A stretch of 64,000 bases of DNA, taken from positions 1 to 64,000 of the forward strand of contig JAQBQH010000334.1 of NCBI GenBank assembly GCA_028287105.1, written 5' to 3'. A program made the position numbers and the translations under genes. Shown in pieces: positions 1-8,825 of the stretch. Within the stretch, counting starts at the first letter, position 1, and each line of letters starts with the position of its first letter. The stretch is from Myxococcales bacterium (lineage in GTDB: Bacteria > Myxococcota_A > Polyangia > Palsa-1104). The notes under the pieces are model-generated. The model saw only the letters and a list, made by a program, of their open reading frames with translations. It had not been told where the DNA came from and did not search any database.

Positions 1-287
1 GCGTACGGGAAGTACGGCAGGACGGCCGTGACCCGCTTGGCCGACGAGTGCTTGAGCGCGTCGAGGATGATGAGCAGCTCGACGATGTTCTCCGACAGGG
101 GCGGGCAGGCGGTCTGGACGACGAAGACGTCCTTCTCGCGCACGTTCTCGTCGATCTTGACCTTGAGGTTCTCGTTCGAGAACCGCATCGTGTGCGCGCG
201 CCCGAGCGGAATGCCGAGCACGCCGCAAACCTCGGCGGCGAGCCCCGGATGCGACGAGCCGGTGAAGACCTTGAGACCGTCGGCCAT
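1..287 (-). CDS. prs: Ribose-phosphate pyrophosphokinase, N-terminal part (gene runs off the window)
   Basis: This is the first ~95 residues of a PRPP synthetase, which transfers pyrophosphate from ATP to ribose-5-phosphate in the cytoplasm for nucleotide, His and Trp synthesis. The start of the protein (MADGLKVFTGSSHPGLA), the FSNENLKVKIDENVR stretch and the VVQTACPP motif match the N-terminal subdomain of the family. The ATG at 287 is preceded by AAGGA at good spacing. The gene is truncated only by the window edge. A second complete prs lies at 51469; the two share the family pattern but differ clearly in sequence, so this is a divergent paralog, not a recent duplicate. Confidence 0.9.
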   Translation of the reverse strand, partial: MADGLKVFTGSSHPGLAAEVCGVLGIPLGRAHTMRFSNENLKVKIDENVREKDVFVVQTACPPLSENIVELLIILDALKHSSAKRVTAVLPYFPY

Positions 288-336
288 CGTGTCCTTGCCC
301 TCTAGCAGGATGTTAGTCGCGTGCTACCATGATTGC

Positions 337-645
337 GTGAACGACGTCTACGCCCTCGTCCGGTCCCTGCGCGCCGCCACCTGGCCGCGCAACCGGCACT
401 TCGAAGCCCACGCCACCCCGACCGGGGCCCAGGCGCGGCGCCTTCACCGCTTCTTGCGGACCGTCGAGCGCGATGTGCGCTCCGCGGACTCCGTGAGCGT
501 GCGGCGCCACAAAGGCGGAGTGGTGGTGGAGATGGCGTTCGGCGCAGTGCGCCTGTCGCGGATGGTCACGCTCTCGGCGGAGGAGCTCCAGCTCCTCGTC
601 GAGGATCCGGACATGGCGGCGCGCCTGCAGCCCGACGAGGGCTGA
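337..645 (+). CDS. Hypothetical protein, about 100 aa
   Basis: This is a soluble, basic protein with no signal peptide or membrane segment and no motif that I recognise. It is divergent from prs with about 50 bp between them. The frame is also open upstream, but that part is antisense to prs. Plausible starts are ATG 310 and GTG 337, neither with a clear ribosome binding site. The sequence ends in an acidic stretch (SAEELQLLVEDPDMAARL) that looks like a real helix, and it is better balanced in composition than the antisense frame over the same bases. No function is proposed. Confidence 0.55.
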   Translation: MNDVYALVRSLRAATWPRNRHFEAHATPTGAQARRLHRFLRTVERDVRSADSVSVRRHKGGVVVEMAFGAVRLSRMVTLSAEELQLLVEDPDMAARLQPDEG

Positions 646-681
646 GGCGCACACCGCTTCACCGTCGAAGAGATTCGTTAG

Positions 682-885
682 CTAGCTTGCGCGCGCAGCT
701 TCGGCGTGCGCGTAGAACAGCGTGATCGTGAGGCAGTGGAACTCGCGATCGGAGCTCTGCGTGACGATCTTGTCCGTCACCTGAACGCCGGGGTTGGCGC
801 GGATCCAGCGAGTCACGTTCTCGCCGAGCTCTTCCCGCTCCCTCGCCTTTGTCGCCGAAAATACCTTGACGCCCGTGAACGCCAT
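682..885 (-). CDS. Small conserved-looking hypothetical protein, 67 aa
   Basis: This is a 67-residue soluble protein starting MAFTGVKVFSATKARERE and ending with a predicted beta segment FHCLTITLFYA. AAGGAG sits 7 nt before the ATG at 885, which fixes the start. The gene stands alone. Its promoter region is the only AT-rich stretch nearby (935-1000) and holds a perfect 13-bp inverted repeat, so it may be specifically regulated. I do not recognise the family with certainty; the alternating hydrophobic pattern fits a small alpha/beta fold. Confidence 0.7.
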   Translation of the reverse strand: MAFTGVKVFSATKAREREELGENVTRWIRANPGVQVTDKIVTQSSDREFHCLTITLFYAHAEAARAS

Positions 886-914
886 TCTCGTCTCCTTGAC
901 CCCACCAAGAATTG

Positions 915-927
915 AACACCCGGTGTT
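915..927. promoter_or_regulatory. Perfect inverted repeat AACACC-C-GGTGTT, candidate operator
   Basis: The two 6-bp arms are exactly complementary around one central base and lie 28-40 bp upstream of the ATG at 885, downstream of the AT-rich promoter-like region. Position and symmetry suit a repressor site for a dimeric regulator. No cognate regulator can be named. Confidence 0.35.
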
Positions 928-968
928 GCGTATGTGAGCCTATCTAGGATTTATTCTCGTTGCAATAA

Positions 969-997
969 AATTTTTCAGTGCAGTCGTAATTTTTCAG
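969..997. repeat. Two direct copies of AATTTTTCAG, 19 bp apart
   Basis: AATTTTTCAG occurs at 969-978 and 988-997, start-to-start 19 bp, close to two helical turns, inside the AT-rich part of the 886-1248 gap. In such GC-rich DNA two identical AT-rich decamers this close are unlikely by chance. They could be paired binding sites for an activator of the 67-aa gene; this is inference. Confidence 0.4.
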
Positions 998-1248
998 GGT
1001 CGGGTGCGTCTCAAGTGACGCAGTTGACCTCCGTATGCACCGCCGAGCCTTGGCCCGCGGGTGCGCGCGGGGCGAAAGGTCGGACGGTTCGGAGACGCGA
1101 CATCTCCCCGATTTCTGCGTTCGGTCCGCTATGGGCAGCGACCGCCGGGTGATAACCTGAATTTCTGGTTGACCTACCGCACGGGAATCCTTGACTGAGA
1201 AACCTGGCTGTGTAACGGTCGCCGAGCCTAGGACCCGGAGGAAATGGA

Positions 1249-1725
1249 ATGAGAGCCCTGTTGTGGTGCACGCTGGTGGCGGGGGTGGTGGGAACCGGCA
1301 TTTTCGCCTGTAACCCGAACTCCATCGGCCGGCCGTGCGTCAATCCTAACGGCCAGGCTGTCCTCGGAACGCAGGTCAGCTCGCCCGCGCTCGAGTGCCC
1401 GTCGCGCCTTTGTCTGTTGCAACCGCCCAACGCCTCGACCGGTAGCTCCGGCGCATCGGCGGACGGCGGCACCTACCGCGCGACCTGCACGGCCGAGTGC
1501 CAGCACGACAGCGATTGCGATCCCGAGACGAAAGCCTCGTGCAAGGAGGGCTTCGTGTGCGCCGTCGCCACGGAAGCCGGACCCTTCTGCTGCAAGAAGC
1601 TCTGCATCTGCCGCGGCGATCTGCTCGAGGGTCGTAACGTCGACCCGGACGGCGGAACGGTGGTCCCGTTCTCGTGCGATCCGAAGCAGAACCCGAATCC
1701 GACCTGCCCGAACGTCAAGCCGTAG
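1249..1725 (+). CDS. Cys-rich secreted protein, probable lipoprotein, 158 aa
   Basis: The N-terminus (MRALLWCTLVAGVVGTGIFAC) is a short signal peptide ending in a lipobox-like GIFAC, so the mature protein probably starts at Cys21 and is membrane-anchored. The mature part has more than a dozen Cys, including a CCKKLCIC cluster, and resembles the Cys-rich surface lipoproteins common in Myxococcota. GGAGGAAATGG precedes the ATG. It is convergent with yraN. Role unknown; disulfide-stabilised extracytoplasmic binding or structural function is likely. Confidence 0.75.
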   Translation: MRALLWCTLVAGVVGTGIFACNPNSIGRPCVNPNGQAVLGTQVSSPALECPSRLCLLQPPNASTGSSGASADGGTYRATCTAECQHDSDCDPETKASCKEGFVCAVATEAGPFCCKKLCICRGDLLEGRNVDPDGGTVVPFSCDPKQNPNPTCPNVKP

Positions 1726-1732
1726 CCTGAAC

Positions 1733-1762
1733 CGCGTCAGCTCGTAGAACGCGTCAGCTCGT
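1733..1762. repeat. 13-bp direct repeat CGCGTCAGCTCGT, 17 bp apart
   Basis: Two exact copies (1733-1745 and 1750-1762) lie between the convergent ends of the lipoprotein gene and yraN; the second copy covers the yraN stop codon. This looks like a small local duplication at a gene junction. I see no hairpin with a T-run here. Confidence 0.4.
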
Positions 1763-2101
1763 CGTCTGAAACGCGTCCTCGAGATGCGTGACCTCGTCGC
1801 CGTCGATGGCGACGACATCGAAGCGACACGCCTTCTCCCATAGCTGCTTCTCGTGCAGATAGATCTTGGCGGCGCGGATGAGGCGCCGTCGCTTGACGCC
1901 GCCTACCGTCTCGAGCGGTGAGCCGTGCGAGGAGTCCTTGCGCGCGCGCACCTCGACGAAGACGAGGGTGTCCCCGTCGAGGCAGACGAGATCGATCTCG
2001 CCGCCACGACAGGTCCAGTTGCGGTCGGCGATGAGGTATCCCTTGCGCTGGAGGAGCTGGGCCGCGCGCGCTTCGGATTCAGCGCCGAGCGCGCGCGACA
2101 C
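1754..2101 (-). CDS. yraN: YraN/UPF0102 family nuclease-like protein
   Basis: This is a 115-residue protein of the YraN family, a restriction-endonuclease-like fold linked to Holliday junction or DNA end processing. Visible family features are an N-terminal helix (SEARAAQLLQRKGY), the GGEIDLVCLDGDTLVFVEVR stretch with the Asp and Glu of the PD-(D/E)xK core, and KRRRLIRAAKIYL. It starts at GTG 2101, 3 nt after the rplS stop. It closes the rpsP-trmD-rplS operon, a common position for yraN. Confidence 0.88.
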   Translation of the reverse strand: MSRALGAESEARAAQLLQRKGYLIADRNWTCRGGEIDLVCLDGDTLVFVEVRARKDSSHGSPLETVGGVKRRRLIRAAKIYLHEKQLWEKACRFDVVAIDGDEVTHLEDAFQTTS

Positions 2102-2104
2102 GGG

Positions 2105-2521
2105 CTACTGCTGGGGCGGGATCTGGTCGGGCGTGGTCGACGGAACGACGAGCGCGGGCGAGATGCCCGACCGCTCCTTGATGCGAGCCGCCTTGCCGGC
2201 GAGGTCGCGCAAGTAGAAGAGGCGCGCGCGGCGAACACGACCGCGGGCGATCACTTCGATCTTCTCGATACGCGGGGTGTGGAGCGGAAAGACGCGCTCG
2301 ACGCCGACGCCGTAGCTGACCTTGCGGACGGTGAACGCGGCGCGATTGCCAGCGCCGGTGCGTTGAATGCAAACGCCTTCGAACGCCTGCGCGCGCTCCT
2401 TCTCGCCTTCTTTGATGAGGACCGACACCTTGATGGTGTCGCCCACCTTGAATTCGGGGAGGGGCTGCTTGCGCAACTGGCGCTTCTCGAGAGCTTCCAG
2501 GATCGGTACGACGTCGCTCAT
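2105..2521 (-). CDS. rplS: 50S ribosomal protein L19
   Basis: L19 sits at the interface of the ribosomal subunits. The core ([58 protein letters not shown]) is typical. The usual length is about 115 residues; here there are 138, the surplus being a Pro/Thr/Gln-rich C-terminal tail after KERSGI. It follows the SPOUT methyltransferase by 36 bp in the rpsP-rimM-trmD-rplS operon. Confidence 0.96.
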   Translation of the reverse strand: MSDVVPILEALEKRQLRKQPLPEFKVGDTIKVSVLIKEGEKERAQAFEGVCIQRTGAGNRAAFTVRKVSYGVGVERVFPLHTPRIEKIEVIARGRVRRARLFYLRDLAGKAARIKERSGISPALVVPSTTPDQIPPQQ

Positions 2522-2557
2522 TTTTCGATTCCTTCGGTTCCGGGTGCGAAAGGTGCG

Positions 2558-3115
2558 TTAGTCTTCACGATCCCCATACAGTCGGTCAAGGATAATCGCA
2601 CAGGCAGAGCGCACGCTCAGGTGATTATAGTCAGTTACACCGCGAATCGGCGGGAGGCGGAGGTCACAGCCGGCCAGGACCTCTTCGGTGAGCCCCCAGC
2701 CGGTCCCGAGCACCAGGAGCGCCGGTTGCACCAGGGTCAGGCCGGCGACGTGCTGAAAGCTCACGGGGTTACCGCCGTCGCGGGCGGCGGTGGCGACCAG
2801 GATCGGCCGGCGGCCGTGGCGCGCGGTGAGCGTATCGACGGCGGCGGCAAGGTCGGGCACCACCTGCAGGAGGTCGATGGCCTGGCGCCGGAAGTCGTTC
2901 TTCTGGGCCCCCTCCTCGCCCGTCCAGTGGCCGGCGATGCGCTGGGCCAGCTCGCGCTGCGCGGCGACGGGATGGACGATGAAGTAGCTCTCGACGCCGT
3001 AGGTGCGGCTCGAGCGGGCGATGTCGTGAAGGTCGAGGTTGGTCAGTGCCGTCGCCACGACCTTGTGGTGCTTGTCGTAGACGGGGTGATGGACCAGCGC
3101 CACCGAGAGGCTCAC
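2558..3115 (-). CDS. SPOUT-class RNA methyltransferase (Methyltrn_RNA_4 type)
   Basis: This is a 185-residue protein starting VSLSVALVHHPVYDKHHKVV at a GTG. The opening VALVHHPVYDK, the THLTNLDLHDIAR-like segment, the VLGTGWGLTEEV glycine loop and the closing DYNHLSVRSACAIILDRL fit the small SPOUT RNA methyltransferase family often encoded beside trmD. It would use SAM to methylate an RNA base, target unknown. It starts 13 nt after the trmD stop, in the same operon. The trefoil-knot loops with Gly-rich and NHLSVRSA motifs are the visible evidence; family assignment is from recall. Confidence 0.8.
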   Translation of the reverse strand: MSLSVALVHHPVYDKHHKVVATALTNLDLHDIARSSRTYGVESYFIVHPVAAQRELAQRIAGHWTGEEGAQKNDFRRQAIDLLQVVPDLAAAVDTLTARHGRRPILVATAARDGGNPVSFQHVAGLTLVQPALLVLGTGWGLTEEVLAGCDLRLPPIRGVTDYNHLSVRSACAIILDRLYGDRED

Positions 3116-3128
3116 GTGGGCACCGCGG

Positions 3129-3851
3129 TCATGGCTCTTCGCCGTCGAGCATGGCGCGATCCTCGGCCGTCAGCGCCAGCTGCGCGAAGAGATCGGGGCG
3201 GCGGTCACGCGTGCGCTCGAGCGACTGCAGCCGGCGCCAGCGACGGATGCGCGCGTGATTGCCCGAGAGCAGCGCCTCGGGGACGGCGGCGCCGCGGAAG
3301 AGCGCCGGGCGCGTGTACTGCGGATGCTCGAGCAGGCCCGCCTCGAACGACTCGTCGACGGCGGAGTCGGCGTTGCCGAGGACGCCGGGCAGGCGGCGCG
3401 CGACCGCGTCGATGACCACCATCGCGGCCAGCTCGCCGCCGGTGAGCACGTAGTCGCCGATCGACAATTCCTCGTCGCAGAAGCCGCGCACGCGCTCGTC
3501 CATGCCCTCGTAGCGGCCGCACACGAGCATGAGGCGCGGCACCTTCGCCAGGCGCAAGACGGTCGGCTGCGTGAGCGAGGCGCCCGTCGGAGTCAGGAGG
3601 ATCTTGTGCGCCGGGCCGCGCGCCAGCTCGATCGCCTCGATGGCGGCGACGAGTGGATCGGGACGCATGACCATGCCGGCGCCGCCGCCGTAGGGCGTGT
3701 CGTCGACGGAGTGATGCTTGTCGGTGGTGAACGAGCGCGGGTCGGTGAGATAGACCTGGAGCGCGCCCTTCTCTTGCGCCTTGCCGATGATGCTGGCGCC
3801 CGTCACCGACGAGAACATCTCGGGGAAGAGCGTCACGACCTCGAAGATCAC
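3129..3851 (-). CDS. trmD: tRNA (guanine-37-N1)-methyltransferase
   Basis: TrmD methylates G37 next to the anticodon of several tRNAs and so prevents frameshifts. The protein (240 aa, usual size) shows [11 protein letters not shown] at the start, [31 protein letters not shown] and [11 protein letters not shown] of the trefoil knot that binds SAM. It starts at GTG 3851, whose last bases overlap the rimM stop (GTGA), so the two are translationally coupled. The long open frame upstream is only a shadow of rimM. Confidence 0.96.
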   Translation of the reverse strand: MIFEVVTLFPEMFSSVTGASIIGKAQEKGALQVYLTDPRSFTTDKHHSVDDTPYGGGAGMVMRPDPLVAAIEAIELARGPAHKILLTPTGASLTQPTVLRLAKVPRLMLVCGRYEGMDERVRGFCDEELSIGDYVLTGGELAAMVVIDAVARRLPGVLGNADSAVDESFEAGLLEHPQYTRPALFRGAAVPEALLSGNHARIRRWRRLQSLERTRDRRPDLFAQLALTAEDRAMLDGEEP

Positions 3852-4438
3852 GACTCCGACTCGGACTCGCTGTCGTCTTCGTCGCCGCCGCCGTCGGCGC
3901 CGGAATCGGATTCGCTCTCCGTTTCTTCGACGTCGATGAGCCCTTCGGGCAGATCGCAGTGGATGCGTCGCGCCTCGAGGTCGACCGACGTGACCATGGC
4001 GTCGACCATCGGCACCATGAACTGCTTGCCGGCGCTGTTCTTGACCTCGAGCACCTCGTGCGCGCCCGAGTCGAAGCTGCCGGTCACGACGCCCAGCACC
4101 GACCCCGCCACGTCGACCAGCGTGCAGCCGATGAGGTCGGCCACGAGCAGCTCGTCCTCGTCCAGGGGGACCAGGTCGCGGGTCACGTGCACGTGGCGGC
4201 CGCGCAGCGCATCGGACGCGTTGCGATCGCCGACGCCGTCGAGCGTGACCAGCCACTCCTCTTTGTCGCGCGAAGCGTGGCGCACGGTGTACTCGTCGTC
4301 GTCGAGCCAGATGGTCTTGGCGGTGGCGAGCGCGTCGAACGTCGAGCGCACGCGCACGACGCCGCGCACGCCATGCGAGCGGACGACGAAACCGATATCG
4401 ATGGTGTTACTCGAGGATTTCAAGGAGTGCGCGGGCAC
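3848..4438 (-). CDS. rimM: Ribosome maturation factor RimM with acidic tail
   Basis: RimM helps 30S head assembly and binds S19. The N-terminal barrel ([20 protein letters not shown]) and the PRC-like C-terminal half ([41 protein letters not shown]) are clear. The chosen GTG at 4438 follows AAGG and overlaps khpA by 32 bp; a shorter start near 4423 is possible. Unusual is a C-terminal tail of about 27 residues made almost only of Glu, Ser, Asp and Gly, ending in repeated SE pairs, beyond the normal end of the family. Confidence 0.94.
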   Translation of the reverse strand: MPAHSLKSSSNTIDIGFVVRSHGVRGVVRVRSTFDALATAKTIWLDDDEYTVRHASRDKEEWLVTLDGVGDRNASDALRGRHVHVTRDLVPLDEDELLVADLIGCTLVDVAGSVLGVVTGSFDSGAHEVLEVKNSAGKQFMVPMVDAMVTSVDLEARRIHCDLPEGLIDVEETESESDSGADGGGDEDDSESESES

Positions 4439-4655
4439 GCACCTTGGACGCCGCCGCCGAAAGGACGGTGCGTAACGCGCGCGCGGTTCGGCCCTGCTTG
4501 CCGATGACCTTGCCCAAATCGTCCTCGGCCACGGTGAGCTCGAAGACGGCAGCGCCTTCCTCTTCCATCTCCTCGACGATGACTTCGTCGGGGCGATCGA
4601 CGAGCTGCACTGCCAGGTACTTGACCAGATCCTGAAGCTGCGGATGGTCCGCCAT
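4407..4655 (-). CDS. khpA: KH-domain RNA-binding protein KhpA
   Basis: An 82-residue single KH-domain protein. It has the VGLI-type nucleic-acid loop as KVIGKQGRTARALRTVL, preceded by ELTVAEDDLG. KhpA binds RNA (usually with KhpB/Jag) and is standard between rpsP and rimM. I use ATG 4655, 9 nt after the rpsP stop; an in-frame TTG at 4664 touches that stop. The end overlaps the start of rimM, giving a tightly coupled operon. Confidence 0.93.
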   Translation of the reverse strand: MADHPQLQDLVKYLAVQLVDRPDEVIVEEMEEEGAAVFELTVAEDDLGKVIGKQGRTARALRTVLSAAASKVRARALLEILE

Positions 4656-4664
4656 CGTCAGCAA

Positions 4665-4928
4665 TTACGCCTTGGCGGCGCTAGCCTGGGCCTTCTCGAC
4701 GACCTGGAGCAGCTCCGACACGGTGTCCGACGGCTGAGCGCCGACCGACAGCCAATGCTTGACGCGCTCCATGTCGAAGCGAATCTCGACAGGATCACGG
4801 TTCGGATCATAGATACCGACGTGTTCGATGAACTTTCCGTCGCGGGGCGAACGCGAATCGGTCACGACGACCCGGTAGAAAGGATTCTTCTTGGCGCCCA
4901 CGCGCGACAGACGCAACTTCACTGACAT
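4665..4928 (-). CDS. rpsP: 30S ribosomal protein S16
   Basis: S16 (87 aa) is an early 30S assembly protein. The sequence [40 protein letters not shown] and [14 protein letters not shown] is diagnostic. The ATG at 4928 has GGAGG 10 nt upstream; the longer frame to 4967 adds 13 unrelated residues and is rejected. It is the first gene of the seven-gene RNA-modification and ribosome operon that runs to yraN; ffh, often just upstream in other genomes, is not here. Confidence 0.97.
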   Translation of the reverse strand: MSVKLRLSRVGAKKNPFYRVVVTDSRSPRDGKFIEHVGIYDPNRDPVEIRFDMERVKHWLSVGAQPSDTVSELLQVVEKAQASAAKA

Positions 4929-4999
4929 TGCAACTTGCCTCCGAAAGGTGACGAAACGTAGTCGCACGCCTCCGACCTGTCAAGTAGACTCTCAAACCC

Positions 5000-6526
5000 A
5001 TGTGGGTTTTACCCGTGTTGGTCGCCATTGTCGCCACCGCCGAGGTGAAAGGGACCCCCGAGCCGTGTGGCTGTAGCTCCGATCCGCTAGGCGACGTGGC
5101 GAGGGTCGCCACCCTCGCCAAGGGCGGATTGTGGCTCGACGCCGGCTCGCTCTCCTACAACCCCGAGGAGCTCTCGCCCGAGCGGCGCCCCCAGTCGGAG
5201 GCCAAGGCGGCGGCGCTGGCGCATATCTATGGACGCGCGCTGGTCGGGCTGGGCGCCGACGATCTGGCCCTCGGTCCCAAAGGCGTCAGGGGGGCGCGGC
5301 AGGCGTGCAACGTTCGCGGAATGGCGCTGCAGTCGCCGCGCGTTCAGACCATCAATGGCGTCAAGATCGGTGTCTTCGGCGTGGTGACCCCGTCGCGCGT
5401 GGCGCCGCTGAAGGCGGCCGAGCCGGTCCCCGCCGCCGAGCAGGCGGTCAAGACGCTGCGCAAAAAGGGGGCTCAGGTGATCGTGGCGCTCGCGGGCATG
5501 AACCGCCTCGAGACGCGGCAGCTGTTGAAGACCGTGGCGGGAATCGACTTCGCCATCGTTGGCGCCGACGTCGGCGACGGCATGGAGGAGCCCGAGCCGG
5601 TCGGCACGTCGTGGCTCGCGGCGCCGGGCGACCTGGCGCGCTACGCGGTCAAGCTCGACGTCTCGTTCGTCAAGGCAGGTCCGCCGATCGTGCAGTTCGC
5701 CGGCGAGGCGGCCCGAAAGCGGACGCTGCAGAAGGCGCAGCGACGGATCGCGACGCTGCAGACCCAGATCGCCGAGTGGAAGAAGGATCCCACCGCCGAC
5801 AAGGCGTTCGTGTCGGCGCGCGAGAACGAGCTGGCCGAGCTGCAGGAGCAGCAGCTCATGATGGGCCGGGCGCTGCCGGTCATGCCGCCCAAGGACTCCA
5901 ACTACTTCGAGTACGAGCTGGTGCCGATGCGCCACACCATCCCGCGCGACCCCGTGGTCGCCGCCGAGCTCACGCGGCTGGCGCACACGATCGGCCAGGT
6001 GAACCTCGCGGCGGCGAAGGGCAAGGAGCCGATGCCGGCCGAGCCGGGCGCGCCGACCTATGTCGGGATCGAGGCGTGCGGCAAGTGCCACAAGCCGGCC
6101 GTCGACTTCTGGAAGACGACGGTGCACGCACAGGCCTGGAAGACGCTCGTCGACGTCGACAAGCAGTACAATTACGACTGCATCGGCTGCCACGTGACGG
6201 GCTGGGAGAAGCCGGGCGGGGTCAACCTCGTCACCGTCGAGAAGCGTAAGCTCGTCGACGTGCAGTGCGAGACCTGCCACGGACCGGGGTCGAAGCACGT
6301 CGAGGAGGCCGGGCTCGACGAGCCGCGCACCATCACGCGCAAACCCGCCGACCGCTACTGCGCCGACGCCTGCCACACCAAGGAGCACTCCGATACGTTC
6401 GCGCTGGTGCCGTATCTGCGCGACATCCTCGGCAAGGGACATGGCGAAAAGGCGCGGGCCAGATTGGGCGACGGACCGACGGGCGGCGAGCTGAGGAAGA
6501 AGGCGCTTGAAGCGGCCGGTCGTTAG
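5000..6526 (+). CDS. Nucleotidase-like domain fused to a tetrahaem c554-type cytochrome
   Basis: A 508-residue exported protein. Residues 1-14 form a signal peptide. [12 protein letters not shown] motif follows at 22-32, then a region laid out like a UshA-type 5'-nucleotidase/metallophosphatase ([33 protein letters not shown] at 118-131) but without the usual metal-binding His/Asp set. A charged coiled coil spans about 236-290. The C-terminal third has haem sites CGKCH (360), CIGCH (394), CETCH (423) and an atypical CADACH (454). It probably carries electrons in the periplasm. The start of rlpA overlaps its end by 20 bp. Start at ATG 5000 is preceded by no strong ribosome site. Confidence 0.85.
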   Translation: MWVLPVLVAIVATAEVKGTPEPCGCSSDPLGDVARVATLAKGGLWLDAGSLSYNPEELSPERRPQSEAKAAALAHIYGRALVGLGADDLALGPKGVRGARQACNVRGMALQSPRVQTINGVKIGVFGVVTPSRVAPLKAAEPVPAAEQAVKTLRKKGAQVIVALAGMNRLETRQLLKTVAGIDFAIVGADVGDGMEEPEPVGTSWLAAPGDLARYAVKLDVSFVKAGPPIVQFAGEAARKRTLQKAQRRIATLQTQIAEWKKDPTADKAFVSARENELAELQEQQLMMGRALPVMPPKDSNYFEYELVPMRHTIPRDPVVAAELTRLAHTIGQVNLAAAKGKEPMPAEPGAPTYVGIEACGKCHKPAVDFWKTTVHAQAWKTLVDVDKQYNYDCIGCHVTGWEKPGGVNLVTVEKRKLVDVQCETCHGPGSKHVEEAGLDEPRTITRKPADRYCADACHTKEHSDTFALVPYLRDILGKGHGEKARARLGDGPTGGELRKKALEAAGR

Positions 6527-6938
6527 TCCCGCGCGAGCGGCGCTGCTGGCGCTCGTCGCCGTCGCTGGCTGCGCCACGACGCGGCCGTCGACGTCGACGT
6601 CGATCGTGCGCGACGTCTCGCCCGGCGCGCGCGGCAACGTCATCGGCTCCTTCGAAGGCAAGGCGTCCTGGTACGGCAAGGAGCAGCACGGCCACCTGAC
6701 GGCCAACGGCGAGCGCTTCGACATGTACGCGCTCACGGCCGCGCATCGGACGCTGCGCATGCAGACGCGCGTGCGCGTGGTCAACTTGAAGAACGGGCGC
6801 GACGTGGTGGTGCGCATCAACGACCGCGGCCCCTACTCGCGCGGCCGCGTCATCGACGTGAGCTTTGCTGCAGCCAAGCAGCTTGGAATGCTCGAAGCTG
6901 GCGTGATACCGGTGCGGGTAGAGGTGCTGGGACCGTGA
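6507..6938 (+). CDS. rlpA: RlpA-like lipoprotein, double-psi beta-barrel
   Basis: RlpA proteins are outer-membrane lipoproteins that bind or cleave peptidoglycan lacking stem peptides. The N-terminus ends in a lipobox, VAGC with Cys22. The barrel shows [21 protein letters not shown]-like and [18 protein letters not shown] motifs, with the conserved Asp-Arg-Gly-Pro. No SPOR domain is present, so it is the short form (143 aa). The TTG start at 6507 follows GAGGAAGAAGG and lies inside the end of the cytochrome gene, suggesting coupling. Confidence 0.88.
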   Translation: MKRPVVSPARAALLALVAVAGCATTRPSTSTSIVRDVSPGARGNVIGSFEGKASWYGKEQHGHLTANGERFDMYALTAAHRTLRMQTRVRVVNLKNGRDVVVRINDRGPYSRGRVIDVSFAAAKQLGMLEAGVIPVRVEVLGP

Positions 6939-6969
6939 GAATATGCGACTGTCCTCGTAGTAAACGCCG

Positions 6970-7901
<932 letters not shown>

Positions 7902-7905
<4 letters not shown>

Positions 7906-8825
7906 GCGGCGCCGGCAGCAGCAGCGGTAAGGCGCAGAAGGTCGCCCGGATGGCGGGCAAAGAGGGCGTCATCACCGACCGCGGCTATCAGCCGTACAGC
8001 GGCCGCTACACGCCGGAAGCGAGCCGCTGGAAGGTGATCGCGGCGCGCATGCTCAAGATGTCGGCGCGCCAGTGGTGGGCCATCCTCTTGCTCATCGCCA
8101 CCATCGTTCCGCTGCTCATCTCCGCCGTGAGCATGTGGATCATGTCGAAGCTGGTGGCGCTGGCGCCGCCGGGCGTGCCGCTCGAGTCGCCCGACAAGTA
8201 CATCATGCTGCCGGCGGGGACGATGACCATCGCGTTCCTCCTGGCGCTGTTCGCCGGCGCCGCGCAGGTCGCCGACGATGCGCGCGCGGGCGCGTTTCAG
8301 TTCTACTTCGCGCGGCCGGTGACGCGCGAGCAGTACCTGGCTGGCAAGGTGGTGCCGGTGCTGGCGCTGACGATGTTCGTGACCTTGGCGCCGGCGCTCT
8401 TGCTGTCGTTCTTGCGGCTGGCGCTCCTGCCGTCGGGCGCGGAGCTCCTGCACAAGCTGCCGCTCGTCGGTGCGACCATCATCATGGGCTGCGTCGAAGC
8501 GATGGCGCTGGCGGCGCCGGCGGTGGCGTTCTCGTCGCTGTCGAAGCGGCGCTCGTTCGTGCAGGGCGGCTTCGCGACGCTCTATCTGTTGCCCTGGGTG
8601 GTGGGCGCGATCTTCATGAAGGTGTCGCGCTCGCCGTGGCCGGGCGTGCTCAGCATCCCCGAGCACCTCGAGAACCTGGCGCGCTTCCTCTATCGCATGC
8701 CGCTCCCCGACGGGCAGCGCGCCATGCCGGTGTGGGTGTCGGCCCTGTTCTTGTCGGCGCTGGTGGCCGGCTCGCTCGCCCTCTTGCGCAAGCGGCTCGC
8801 CGACGTCGAGGTGGTCGCGTCATGA
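7902..8825 (+). CDS. ABC-2 type permease (first of two)
   Basis: A 307-residue membrane protein with about six hydrophobic segments, including WAILLLIATIVPLLISAVSM, the TMTIAFLLALFAGAAQVADD segment and two C-terminal helices. A motif RAGAFQFYFARPVTREQYLAGK after the second segment is typical of ABC-2 permeases that work with GldA/CcmA-like ATPases. The soluble N-terminus contains ITDRGYQPYSG. It overlaps both neighbours by 4 bp (ATGA), so ATPase, permease and next ATPase are translated as one unit. Confidence 0.88.

Larger units (their letters stand above)
886..1248. other. Gene-free stretch between divergent genes
   Basis: About 360 bp hold no convincing gene. The left part (about 910-1000) is AT-rich against a background of very high GC and looks like the promoter of the minus-strand gene at 885; a TTGCAA at 959-964 read on the minus strand could be a -35 box. 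The right part leads to the lipoprotein at 1249 and ends in a strong GGAGGAAA ribosome binding site. Confidence 0.5.
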
